Assembly: GCF_900109915.1 (NCBI RefSeq)
Contig: NZ_FOBU01000005.1
Span: 62,001 to 126,000, forward strand
Source of the DNA: Luteibacter sp. UNCMF331Sha3.1
Lineage (GTDB): Bacteria; Pseudomonadota; Gammaproteobacteria; Xanthomonadales; Rhodanobacteraceae
Length of the DNA stretch: 64,000 nt
Direction of reading: 5' to 3'
Both the position numbers and the translations under genes were made by a program. Numbering within the stretch: the first letter of the stretch is position 1; every line of letters begins with the position of its first letter. Below the pieces are notes generated by a model that was not told where the DNA came from, did no database searches, and saw only the letters and a list, made by a program, of their open reading frames with translations. Shown piece after piece: positions 35,870 to 43,780 of this stretch.

Positions 35870-36694
35870 TTACGGCCGACCGAAATCGGTATCGATCGAA
35901 ACGTCGCGCCATGTGTCGATGTCCTTGCGGAACGCGGCCAGTTTCCGCTCGGCGATCCCGTGCGCGACGGGACCAAGCGGAAGATGTAGCGGCGGCTCCT
36001 TGGCATCGACGGCGCGCAGGATCACCGCCACCGCCTTGTCGGGATCGCCGGCCTGATGACCGTTGTTCGTTTCGCGATAACGACGCCGCGAACTCGCGGC
36101 GTATACCGGCATTTCGTTCGCCGCGAGGGTGATCGAACGACCCAGGAACTCGGTCCGGAACGGTCCCGGCTCGGCCAGGATCACCCGGACACCGAAGGGT
36201 GCGAGCTCGCCGGACAGTGCTTCCGACAACCCTTCGACGGCGAACTTGGTGGCGTTGTAGTACCCGCCTCCGCCGCTACCCGCGATGCCGGCGCCGGAGG
36301 ACATGTTCACGATCGTGCCGCCCCGACGCCTCAGGACCGGCAGCACGGCTCTCGTCGTTTCGATCAGGCCGAAGACGTTCACCTCGAACAGCGGACGGTA
36401 TTCCTCGGGCGTGCCCTCTTCGATCGCGCCGAACAATCCGTAGCCAGCATTGTTGACGAGAACATCGATGTCGCCGAAAGCCTCCATGGCCGCTTCGACC
36501 GCCGCGCGAATCGACGCCGCGTCGGTCACCTCCAGTGGCAGCGCGAGCATGCGGCCGTCGAAAGGGCGGGCCATGTCCCGGAGGGCTTCGACCTTTCGGG
36601 CCGTGGCGACGACGCGATCGCCGCGCCGTGCCGCGGCGAGCGCGAGACGCTGGCCGAATCCGCTCGAACAGCCCGTGATGAGCCACGTCTTCAT
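35870..36694 (-). CDS. Short-chain dehydrogenase/reductase (SDR)
   Basis: This 274-residue classical SDR has the NAD(P)-binding TGCSSGFG (8-15), NNAG, a catalytic Ser in VNMSSGAG and YYNATK as the YxxxK element. The R33 in TARKVEA suggests NADP preference. It overlaps the dehydrogenase gene by four bases (ATGA at 36691-36694), so the two are translationally coupled. The substrate is unknown; SDRs of this branch act on ketones and alcohols. Confidence 0.88.
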   Translation of the reverse strand: MKTWLITGCSSGFGQRLALAAARRGDRVVATARKVEALRDMARPFDGRMLALPLEVTDAASIRAAVEAAMEAFGDIDVLVNNAGYGLFGAIEEGTPEEYRPLFEVNVFGLIETTRAVLPVLRRRGGTIVNMSSGAGIAGSGGGGYYNATKFAVEGLSEALSGELAPFGVRVILAEPGPFRTEFLGRSITLAANEMPVYAASSRRRYRETNNGHQAGDPDKAVAVILRAVDAKEPPLHLPLGPVAHGIAERKLAAFRKDIDTWRDVSIDTDFGRP

Positions 36695-37578
36695 GCGTCA
36701 CGCCCGGACAGCGACGGTACGTCGCCCATACGACCGTCGACATCGGCGATGATCGACCAATCCTTTTCGCCGAGTCCCGCCGACACGGCGTGGGTCAGTC
36801 GCTCCCTGACGACGTCGAGCATGGGCAGTGCACGGCCAGCTTCCTTGCTCAGCTCGCTCGCGAGCCGCATGTCCTTCAGTGCCAGCTTCGCTTTGAAGCC
36901 CGGCTCGAACGATCGCTGCGCGATCTGGGCGCTGTAGCTTTCATACGCGCGGCCAGCGAAGAGTGTGCCCAGGATGAGCTCGAAGAAGTCGGCGCGATCG
37001 AGACCCACGCTTTCGGTCAGCGCGACGCCTTCGACCATCGCTTCGATCGCCATGGCGATCATCATGTTGGCCGCGAGTTTCGCCGCGTTGGCCTGAGCCG
37101 GGGCGTCGCCCAGCTTCCACACTTTCTTGCCGAGCGCAGCGAGCACGGGCTCGATCGCGGCCACGGTGGCCGCCTTGCCTGCGACCAGAATGTTGAGTTG
37201 CCCGCTCGCCGCGACGTTCGGTCGTCCGAGCACCGGTGCCGACACGTAGCCGAGGCCCGCGTCCTCGTGCAGCCTTGCCAGTTCTCTCGCGAAGGCGACC
37301 GAGATCGTGGAGGTGACGACGTGGATCAGTCCCTGGCGTGCACCGCGCAGCAGGTCGGCGTCGAGCACGACCTCCCGGATCGCCGCGTCGTCCGACAACA
37401 TGGTGAAGACGACTTCCGCATGAAACGCCTCCCGAGCACTGTCGAGGAGCGTCACTCCGGGCATCGTGTCGGGATCGACGTGGCTACGATTCCAGGCAAG
37501 CACCTCGTGTCCGACGGCCACCAGGTTGCGAGCCATGGCCGAACCCATGCTGCCAAGACCGATGAATCCGAGCTGCAT
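36691..37578 (-). CDS. NAD(P)-dependent 3-hydroxyisobutyrate-dehydrogenase-family oxidoreductase
   Basis: This 295-residue beta-hydroxyacid dehydrogenase has the N-terminal motif GFIGLGSMGSAMARNL (4-19), a domain-linking long helix and a catalytic lysine in ANAAKLAANMM (Lys about 172). The family includes 3-hydroxyisobutyrate, tartronate-semialdehyde and glyoxylate reductases. It precedes the SDR gene with a four-base overlap and follows the EthD-type gene after 141 bases, probably in one operon. Confidence 0.87.
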   Translation of the reverse strand: MQLGFIGLGSMGSAMARNLVAVGHEVLAWNRSHVDPDTMPGVTLLDSAREAFHAEVVFTMLSDDAAIREVVLDADLLRGARQGLIHVVTSTISVAFARELARLHEDAGLGYVSAPVLGRPNVAASGQLNILVAGKAATVAAIEPVLAALGKKVWKLGDAPAQANAAKLAANMMIAMAIEAMVEGVALTESVGLDRADFFELILGTLFAGRAYESYSAQIAQRSFEPGFKAKLALKDMRLASELSKEAGRALPMLDVVRERLTHAVSAGLGEKDWSIIADVDGRMGDVPSLSGRDA

Positions 37579-37719
37579 ATCTGTCTCCGTGGAATGTTTT
37601 CGAAGAAGGAACCGGCCGCAGCCGGAAGCGTCCGGTCGCTGGCTCGTCGGGCGGTTGGCGCTGCTTCATGGACATGCCCGAGCTCCGTGACGATGCTCAA
37701 GGCGCGGCGGAAGCCATCG

Positions 37720-38037
37720 TCAGAGCGGTGCCGCTCGAACGCGCACCGGGGACAGGTTCGTAAACAACGGCACGTCCGCCATGACGGCGGCGCATTCCGG
37801 CGAAGCGAATGCCGTGTCGAGCGCGGTCTCGTCACGAAAGACGCACTCGCATATGACGAGCGTTCCGCTGTGATCGATCGAAGGGAAGAACGCCGATGCG
37901 CTCAGCAGGCCGTATTTTTCCCATGCACGCATCACGAGCGGAAGATGGGTCGTCTCGTAATAGGACCGATCGAAGCGATCGCTCGCGTCGCCTTCGTAGG
38001 TCACGTAGATCGACACACGGGTATCGTTATCGGACAT
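37720..38037 (-). CDS. EthD-family protein
   Basis: This 105-residue protein has the EthD ferredoxin-like fold pattern: a start with ISIYVTYEGD-type strand (here VSIYVTYEGD), a SYYETTHLPLVMRAWEKYGL helix and a late AAVMADVPLFTNLSPV stretch. EthD-like proteins are small accessory or heme-pocket-type proteins that often sit with oxidoreductases. The start at 38037 has GGAGG 8 bases upstream. It is the first gene of the minus-strand cluster and is divergent from a LysR gene. A related gene lies at 41429. Confidence 0.82.
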   Translation of the reverse strand: MSDNDTRVSIYVTYEGDASDRFDRSYYETTHLPLVMRAWEKYGLLSASAFFPSIDHSGTLVICECVFRDETALDTAFASPECAAVMADVPLFTNLSPVRVRAAPL

Positions 38038-38157
38038 CGGTAGACCTCCATGCCATGCCGGTAAGAACGAGCGGCCATGACGGATATCGGATCGGGGACA
38101 TGCCGTCATGATGTGCCTTCCCTTGCGACCTGAGGACTGCCATTCCTGAAAATTCGT

Positions 38158-38173
38158 CTTGCATTTATGTAAG
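38158..38173. promoter_or_regulatory. LysR-type operator candidate
   Basis: CTTGCATTTATGTAAG is an imperfect palindrome with a T-N11-A core (T38160, A38172). It lies in the 243-base divergent region between the EthD operon and the LysR gene, as expected for an LysR-type binding site. Confidence 0.55.
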
Positions 38174-38280
38174 CGCCAGCAGCGCGTCCGACGTGACGCG
38201 CGTACGAATCGGTACCGTCGTGCTTGCCGGCCGCGTTCGGCTGCTGCATATTTCCCGGACTTCCCGACCAAGGCACATTC

Positions 38281-39138
38281 ATGGAATGGAGCGACGTCCG
38301 GATCTTCCTCTCGGTGCTGAGGAGTGGGTCCTACGGTGAAGCGGCGCGTCGCCTTGGCGTAAGCCACCCGACCATCGGTCGGCGTATCAAGGTGCTCGAA
38401 GAGGAAGCGGGTCAGGCGCTGTTTCGGCGAACGTCCGACGGACTCGTGCTGACCGATGCCGGCGATGGGATCGTGCGTGCCGCAGAGGCGATGGAGCAGT
38501 CCGCGCTGTCGATGGAGCGTCGGCTCCTGGGAAATCACGAGCGCCTGGAGGGCGTCCTGCGCATCGGATGCGCCGAGTGGTTCGCCAGCCACGTGCTCGC
38601 GCCGGTTTTCACGGAGCTGATGAGCCAGCATCCCGGTGTCGTGCCCGAGGTGATCGCGGGATACCGTCTGTCGGACCTCGCTCGTCGCGACGTGGACATC
38701 GCGTTCCGCATCGTGCCGTTTACCGAGCCGGATGTCGTCCAGCGCCGTCTGCTTACCATGCGCTACGGACTCTACGGCTCGCCCGCCACGGTGCAGCGAA
38801 TGGCCGACGATCCCGCGTCCGTGGGTCTCATCTTCATGAACGAAGCACAGTCGCATTTTCCCGACGTCGCATGGCTGCAAGAGCGATTTCCCGAGGCTCG
38901 TCCGACGTTTTCCAGCACCAGCCGGACCGTGCAGTCGCAGATGTGCGTTCGGGGTGCGGGTCTGGCGGTGCTGCCGCGCCCGTTGGGCGACGCGACGGCG
39001 GGCCTGCTCCGTATCGAGGGCGACGAATCGCCACCCAGCCGGGACGTTTGGGTGGGATACCACCAGGACCTCAAGCGGATGGACCGGCTGCGCGCGTTGA
39101 TCGAGCTCGCCGACGCCATGCTGTCGACCACCGACTGA
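38281..39138 (+). CDS. LysR-family transcriptional regulator
   Basis: This 285-residue LysR protein has the N-terminal winged helix (FLSVLRSGSYGEAARRLGVS, then GRRIKVLEEEAG) and a substrate-binding domain. The start at 38281 puts the helix-turn-helix at residue 8, as in the family. Divergent orientation from the EthD-HIBDH-SDR-hydrolase-VOC cluster strongly suggests that it controls that cluster. The inducer is unknown. Confidence 0.9.
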   Translation: MEWSDVRIFLSVLRSGSYGEAARRLGVSHPTIGRRIKVLEEEAGQALFRRTSDGLVLTDAGDGIVRAAEAMEQSALSMERRLLGNHERLEGVLRIGCAEWFASHVLAPVFTELMSQHPGVVPEVIAGYRLSDLARRDVDIAFRIVPFTEPDVVQRRLLTMRYGLYGSPATVQRMADDPASVGLIFMNEAQSHFPDVAWLQERFPEARPTFSSTSRTVQSQMCVRGAGLAVLPRPLGDATAGLLRIEGDESPPSRDVWVGYHQDLKRMDRLRALIELADAMLSTTD

Positions 39139-39163
39139 GGCCCGCGGATCGCGCCTGATCCGT

Positions 39164-39385
39164 CTACGGTTCGTCGGGCACGTCCGGGTCGTAGACCAGG
39201 ATGTCGCCGGGCTGGCAGTTCAGGTATTCGCAGATCGCCGCGAGCGTGGCGAAGCGGATGCCGCGCACCTTTCCGGACTTCAGCAGCGACAGGTTGCTCT
39301 CCGTGATCCCCACGTGCGCCGCGAGATCGCGTGATCGCACCTTGCGCAGGGCCAGCATCAGATCGAGGCGGACGACGATTCCCAC
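39164..39385 (-). CDS. XRE-family helix-turn-helix regulator (small)
   Basis: This 73-residue Cro/CI-type DNA-binding protein has the HTH DLAAHVGITESNLSLLKSGK (residues 20-39) and YLNCQPGDILVY, typical of the YozG-like group. It starts with GTG at 39385 and follows the DUF2975 gene after 8 bases. The small XRE-DUF2975 pair is common in bacteria and is usually autoregulated. Confidence 0.88.
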   Translation of the reverse strand: MGIVVRLDLMLALRKVRSRDLAAHVGITESNLSLLKSGKVRGIRFATLAAICEYLNCQPGDILVYDPDVPDEP

Positions 39386-39393
39386 GCGCGACC

Positions 39394-39891
39394 TCAGACG
39401 ATGCCGCGGCTGTCTTCTTCAAGGCGCTGAGCCTCGTCGAACAGACGCGCGATGAAGAACAGAAGTGCCGCGACGGCCAGGGAAAGCACACGCGCATTGT
39501 CGACGCCGACCGAGACCAGGCCATGCCCGCCATTCGCGAACAGCAATCCCAGTTGCACCATCGGGGGAAGCAGCAGGTCCGCGAGGATGGACAGCAGGTA
39601 CAGAAGCGCGAAGCGATGGAAGCTTCGCGTCATCGGCCTTGCGAACACATCGCCTGCGCCTATCGCGCGGAGCATCGCCGCCAGAGACACGAGGCTAAGG
39701 ACGGCAAGCGTCACCACGATCGCACTGGTGACGATGTTCCAGACGTAGGGCAGCCCCTCCCCGGTCACCCGGATGACGCCGTTGCCCGGAAGGGCGATGC
39801 CGCCCAGCACCATCAGCGCGAGCAAGGCGCCGGCCGACAACGTCGCCCACCGTAACCGCCGGGCGTGCTGCTGCAAGAGATGAGTTTTCAT
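39394..39891 (-). CDS. DUF2975 membrane protein
   Basis: This 165-residue protein has four predicted membrane helices (about 15-36, 50-74, 95-118 and 130-150), the layout of DUF2975. It is the first gene of a two-gene operon with the XRE regulator. Function unknown; such pairs resemble two-component membrane/regulator switches. A perfect palindrome lies just upstream at 39909-39925. The start at 39891 is chosen over a longer upstream frame. Confidence 0.85.
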   Translation of the reverse strand: MKTHLLQQHARRLRWATLSAGALLALMVLGGIALPGNGVIRVTGEGLPYVWNIVTSAIVVTLAVLSLVSLAAMLRAIGAGDVFARPMTRSFHRFALLYLLSILADLLLPPMVQLGLLFANGGHGLVSVGVDNARVLSLAVAALLFFIARLFDEAQRLEEDSRGIV

Positions 39892-39904
39892 TGTGGGATG
39901 GCTA

Positions 39905-39932
39905 TTGTTTTCTGTAAAACAGAAAGTACTAT
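39905..39932 (+). promoter_or_regulatory. Promoter overlapping a palindromic operator (XRE site)
   Basis: TTTCTGT-AAA-ACAGAAA (39909-39925) is a perfect 7-3-7 palindrome. It occupies the 16-base spacer of a plus-strand promoter with -35 TTGTTT (39905-39910) and -10 TACTAT (39927-39932). It also lies just upstream of the DUF2975-XRE operon on the minus strand, so one dimer site could control both directions. Confidence 0.6.
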
Positions 39933-40066
39933 CTGGTTCGCGAATAGTAGTCGATAGCTGGCTCACGAGGCAACCGGTGGCTCGCCGTGCCCGCCTTTGC
40001 GCGGACGCCATCGGCGATTGGCCGCCGTTCGTGCTGCCCTCCCCCACATCGCAGAAGGCCCCCACC

Positions 40067-41359
40067 TTGAAGACACTTTTTTTCCCGCACGCACTGGCGA
40101 TGCTCGCCTATGCGACGATACCCGGGGCCATGGCAGGCCAGACCGATGCCGTCGCCCAGACCGTGGCGGCACTCGACGCCTGGCGCATGGATGAAGTGAG
40201 CGCGCTGTTGCCGACGCTGCCCGATACGGCCGAGAGCGACTATGTGCGAGGCCTCGTCGCCAACCGCCTGAACGACGTCGAGGGGTCGAAGCGCGCCCTT
40301 CGGCGAGCCCTGCCCGAACTGGAGCGCCGCCACTCGCCGCTCGCGGCCAATGCGCTGCTGACCCTTTCCGACGACTACCAGAAGACCTCGTCCTACGCGG
40401 ATCAGGCACATGCCCTGCGCGAAGCCCTGGAGCACCACGCGAACGACATCGCTCCCGACGCCGCGCAAGGCGTCAAGGACGTGCTGTCCCTGGCGAGCGC
40501 GCTCAGCGGAGCGCCGGCCCAGACGGTGAGCTTTTCGGGCGCGTCGCGGTTGTCCATCACCCGCAACCCCCTCGGCACCCTGGACGTCGACGCCGTGGCG
40601 AACGGCATCGATGGATCGTGGATGCTGGACCTGGGTGCCAATTATTCGGTGGTCAGCGAAAGCTTCGCCCGGCGCCTCGGCCTCTTGGTCAAGGGGGCGG
40701 GCGGGGGCATCGCCTCGAGCACCGGCGTCACGGTGCAGAGCAAGGTGGCGATCGTGAAGGAAATCCGTCTGGGTAGCGCCACGCTCCACAATGTGGCCGT
40801 TCTGGTGGCTCGCGATGAACTCCTCCACATCAGACTGCCCGGCAAGGAGCACCAGATCTCAGCCGCCCTGGGCTACCCCGTGTTCCAGGCACTCGGCCAG
40901 GTTAGCTTCGACGGCGACAAGGCCATCTCGATCAGATCGGCATCCGGCCCCGTCGTGGATGGCGTGCCAATCTATATGGACGGCCTCACACCTGTCGTCA
41001 TGGTCGAAACGGAAGGCGCCACGGTGCCCCTGACACTCGACACGGGCGCGAGCGCCACCGGCCTGTCTTCCGCCTACTGGACGACGGTCAAGGATCGCGC
41101 GGATGCGTGGCCACGTTCGCGACAGCCTTCGGCAGGCATCGGCGGTGCGCTGGATTTCGACACGGTGACCCAGCCCGAATGGACGTTCAGGCTCGGCAAG
41201 GATGAACTGACCCTCCGGAACGTTCGCATCCAGACGGAAAGCCGACCCGGGCCGGGAGGGCCGCCGATGTTCGGCATACTCGGACAGGACCTCTGGGCCA
41301 ACGCGGCAGGCTTCACGCTGGATTTCCGATCGATGCGTTTTCGCATCGACCGGCACTGA
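40067..41359 (+). CDS. Exported retropepsin-like aspartic protease-family protein
   Basis: This 430-residue protein has a signal peptide only if translation starts at TTG 40067, which has AGAAGG 8 bases upstream. The ATG at 39893 would lie upstream of the likely promoter. Residues 30-150 are helical and TPR-like. Two retropepsin-like lobes follow. The second has a canonical DTGAS (325-329). The first has DLGAN (188-192), in which the usual Thr/Ser after Asp is Leu. The late GILGQDL fits the flap/C-terminal part of the family. It may be a protease or a degenerate binding protein. It is divergent from the DUF2975-XRE pair. Confidence 0.75.
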   Translation: MKTLFFPHALAMLAYATIPGAMAGQTDAVAQTVAALDAWRMDEVSALLPTLPDTAESDYVRGLVANRLNDVEGSKRALRRALPELERRHSPLAANALLTLSDDYQKTSSYADQAHALREALEHHANDIAPDAAQGVKDVLSLASALSGAPAQTVSFSGASRLSITRNPLGTLDVDAVANGIDGSWMLDLGANYSVVSESFARRLGLLVKGAGGGIASSTGVTVQSKVAIVKEIRLGSATLHNVAVLVARDELLHIRLPGKEHQISAALGYPVFQALGQVSFDGDKAISIRSASGPVVDGVPIYMDGLTPVVMVETEGATVPLTLDTGASATGLSSAYWTTVKDRADAWPRSRQPSAGIGGALDFDTVTQPEWTFRLGKDELTLRNVRIQTESRPGPGGPPMFGILGQDLWANAAGFTLDFRSMRFRIDRH

Positions 41360-41428
41360 CCAGTCCGTGGCGGGGCGACCGGTGAGCACGCCTTCCGGTC
41401 GTCCCGTTCGTCTGCTTCGGCCGTTCCC

Positions 41429-41743
41429 TCAGAACGCGGTGAACAGACTGCGCAGGACCACGATCGCGTCGGTGAAGTTCTTCACGTCGTCCATCACCTG
41501 CTGCGTTTTCGGGCTCGCCAGTGCGTCATGCATTCCTTGCTCCGACGAGAACGTATAGACGCCCATCGATAGCCAACCGCCGCCCTCGGCATACGGGAAG
41601 AACGCTTCGGCCGATTGCAGCCCATGCGCCTCCCAGCACGCCCTGGCCAGCGCGAAATGCTCGTTTGCGTAGTAATCCCGATCGAATCGCACGCCGGGGC
41701 CGCCCGTGCAAACCACCAGCATCGTCGTCATGTCATGCGTCAT
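41429..41743 (-). CDS. EthD-family protein (second copy)
   Basis: This 104-residue EthD-like protein has FDRDYYANEHFALARACWEAHGL (split by the family helix) and late TQQVMDDVKNFTDA. It resembles the EthD gene at 37720 in length and motif order. It overlaps the upstream SDR gene by four bases (TCATG region at 41740-41743), so it is translationally coupled to it. The pair is divergent from a TetR gene. Function unknown. Confidence 0.8.
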   Translation of the reverse strand: MTHDMTTMLVVCTGGPGVRFDRDYYANEHFALARACWEAHGLQSAEAFFPYAEGGGWLSMGVYTFSSEQGMHDALASPKTQQVMDDVKNFTDAIVVLRSLFTAF

Positions 41744-42492
41744 GCGTTGATGCCGCCATCGACGAGCATGCCGGAACCCGTGACATACGCGGCGCCAGGC
41801 CCCGCGAGGAACGCGACGGCCTCGGCGACTTCACGCGTTTTTCCGTAGCGGGGAATCGAGAGACTCGGAAGGATGGACGCCGCGAGCGGACCATCCGCGG
41901 GGTTCATGTCCGTGTCGATGGGACCCGGCCGAACCAGGTTGACGGTAATGGCGCGCGGCCCCAGCTCCCGGGCGAGCCCGCGCGTGAAGCTCTCCATCGC
42001 CGATTTGGTAGCGGCATACACCGCAATGCCGGCGAACGGGACGGCGAGGCCTGCGTTGCTGCCGATGGTGACGATGCGCCCACCGTCCGGGATGTACTTC
42101 AGCGCCGCCTGGGTGGTCACGAAGACCCCACGCACATTGACGTTCAACTGCAGATCCATGTCTTCCAACGACAGTTCGCCGAAGGGCCCCGCGACGAGGA
42201 CGCCCGCGTTGTTGACCAGGATGTCGAGCCCGCCCAGATCGGCGGCGGCAAGCTCGACTGCCGCGACCGAGGCGACTGGGCTTGCCGCATCGGCCTGGAT
42301 GGCGATGGCGTTCCGCCCGAGCGCGCGGATGCGGGACGCGAGTGCCTCCGCCTGCACGGACGACTTCTCGTAGGTGATCGCGACATCGGCGCCGTCTTCG
42401 GCCAGTTTCAGCGCGATGGCGGCGCCGATGCCGCGAGCGGCGCCGGTAACGAGGGCGCGTTTACCGGCCAGAGGTGGGGACGGATGGTTCAT
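41740..42492 (-). CDS. Short-chain dehydrogenase/reductase (SDR)
   Basis: This 250-residue classical SDR has TGAARGIGAAIA (16-27), NNAG (near 93-96), a catalytic Ser in IVTIGSNAG and YAATK. Residues ITYEKSS after strand 2 suggest NADP preference. It lies between the divergent TetR gene and the EthD gene, with a four-base overlap to EthD. It is a typical TetR-controlled oxidoreductase. The substrate is unknown. Confidence 0.9.
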   Translation of the reverse strand: MNHPSPPLAGKRALVTGAARGIGAAIALKLAEDGADVAITYEKSSVQAEALASRIRALGRNAIAIQADAASPVASVAAVELAAADLGGLDILVNNAGVLVAGPFGELSLEDMDLQLNVNVRGVFVTTQAALKYIPDGGRIVTIGSNAGLAVPFAGIAVYAATKSAMESFTRGLARELGPRAITVNLVRPGPIDTDMNPADGPLAASILPSLSIPRYGKTREVAEAVAFLAGPGAAYVTGSGMLVDGGINA

Positions 42493-42514
42493 AAAGGCTT
42501 CCCGGAGTGAATTA

Positions 42515-42530
42515 TGTGTCGTTCGACACA
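42515..42530. promoter_or_regulatory. TetR operator palindrome
   Basis: TGTGTCG-TT-CGACACA is a perfect 7-2-7 palindrome, 23 bases upstream of the SDR start codon. A similar but imperfect copy (GTAATGATCGACAAATAAA) at 42572-42590 overlaps the tetR start region. Both fit a TetR-type dimer site controlling the divergent pair. Confidence 0.75.
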
Positions 42531-42601
42531 GAAAGCCTACCGAGCCGATTTGATGGGCGCAAGCAATTTATGTAATGATCGACAAATAAATGGAGTCTCC
42601 C

Positions 42602-43243
42602 ATGTCGCGCCCATCCACACCGCCCCCATCGAAGCGGGGCCGCCCTGTCGGTTTCGATCGAACCGAGGTGCTCGACCGGGCGATGCGCGTCTTCTGGGAA
42701 AAGGGCTTTGCCGCCACATCGATGCAGGACCTGATCGCCGCCATGGGCATCGCTTCGCCGAGCCTCTATGCGGCTTTCGGCTCCAAGGCCAACCTGTATC
42801 GGGCAGCGGTCGAGCACTACGTGGCCCTGCACGAGGACCTCGTGCTGCGTGCCATCGCGATGCCCACGGCACGGGAGAGCGTCGAAGCCCTGCTGCGCAA
42901 TGCCGTCACCGTCTTCGCCCGCACCGACTTCCCGAGCGGGTGCATGGTCGAACAAACGGCGAGCGAGGCCGGCGACATGGCTCCCGACGTGATGACACGC
43001 CTCCACGACATGCGCGCGGCGAATCATGACAATTTTTCGATGCGACTGCGCAAGGGCCTGGAGGACGGCGACGTGCCCGAGGGCGCCGATATCGAGGCCG
43101 TCGCTTCGTTCTACGCCACCATCCACAAGGGCCTGAGTCTCAGTGCGCGGGGCGGGACCGGAACAGGCGAACTGAGTTCGGTGGTCACCTCGGCGATGGC
43201 AGCCTGGCCGGTGCTCACGCGTCCTCGTGAGCCTCGGCGCTGA
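42602..43243 (+). CDS. TetR-family transcriptional regulator
   Basis: This 213-residue TetR protein has the N-terminal HTH (DRAMRVFWEKGFAATSMQDL, then IASPSLYAAFGSKANLYRAA). The start at 42602 has GGAG 6 bases upstream; an in-frame ATG at 42590 would overlap the Shine-Dalgarno. It is divergent from SDR-EthD and likely represses that pair through the palindrome at 42515-42530. The ligand is unknown. Confidence 0.92.
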   Translation: MSRPSTPPPSKRGRPVGFDRTEVLDRAMRVFWEKGFAATSMQDLIAAMGIASPSLYAAFGSKANLYRAAVEHYVALHEDLVLRAIAMPTARESVEALLRNAVTVFARTDFPSGCMVEQTASEAGDMAPDVMTRLHDMRAANHDNFSMRLRKGLEDGDVPEGADIEAVASFYATIHKGLSLSARGGTGTGELSSVVTSAMAAWPVLTRPREPRR

Positions 43244-43276
43244 CCCGGTCCGGGTCGATCCCGTTCTTTCGACAGA

Positions 43277-43693
43277 TCAGTTCTTGAGCGGCACGGTCTC
43301 GAAACCACCCTGCGCCGGCGGATTCGACGGCGCCGGTGTCGACGGTGCCGTGGTGCCGCGGGCGGCAGGCAGCGTACGGCTTCCGCACGTGTAGGCGGCC
43401 CAGTCCTGCGACCCTTCGCGCGGCTCGCTGACCGGCTTGATCGTATCGGCGCCCATCTTCGCGGCCTCGTTGCGCGCCAGCACTTCGAGTTCGTCGCGCA
43501 CCTTCAGGTCGCTGCGATCGACCGGGCCGACGCGGTTCATGACCGACACCGTGACCTTGCCCTGCTCGCGGCAGCTGCCGACGTCGCCGTTCCACGCCGT
43601 GCGAACGTTGCGCGCGCTGTCGTCGAGCTTGATACCCCAATTGCAGGCCGAGAGGGCGAGCGGGAGGACGAGAAAAACGAGGGACTTGCGCAT
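43277..43693 (-). CDS. DUF4156-family lipoprotein
   Basis: This 138-residue protein has a lipobox LSAC (Cys17) and a serine/proline-rich tail (TTAPSTPAPSNPPAQ). Its middle (GSCREQGKVTVSVMNR...LEVLARNEAAKMGADTIKPV) resembles DUF4156 lipoproteins, in which two cysteines (here in GSCREQ and AYTCGS) are conserved. Function unknown. It is on the minus strand; the M16 peptidase ends 87 bases upstream, with a strong terminator between. Confidence 0.75.
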   Translation of the reverse strand: MRKSLVFLVLPLALSACNWGIKLDDSARNVRTAWNGDVGSCREQGKVTVSVMNRVGPVDRSDLKVRDELEVLARNEAAKMGADTIKPVSEPREGSQDWAAYTCGSRTLPAARGTTAPSTPAPSNPPAQGGFETVPLKN

Positions 43694-43740
43694 GGAAGCT
43701 CCGGGGGAAGAACGGTCGGTGGCAATGCTAGCGGGAAGAA

Positions 43741-43774
43741 GGTGATGGCGCGATGCTTCGCTCGCGCCATCACC
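43741..43774 (-). terminator. Terminator of the M16 peptidase gene
   Basis: GGTGATGGCGCGA (43741-43753) pairs perfectly with TCGCGCCATCACC (43762-43774): 13 bp around TGCTTCGC. On the minus strand it is followed by TTCTT. It lies 6 bases after the peptidase stop codon. Confidence 0.8.
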
Positions 43775-43780
43775 GCGTGC

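Noticed and set aside
39893-40066. ATG at 39893 as start of the aspartic-protease-like gene
   Set aside because: It would lie upstream of the likely promoter and removes the signal peptide; TTG 40067 has a good Shine-Dalgarno and a signal sequence.
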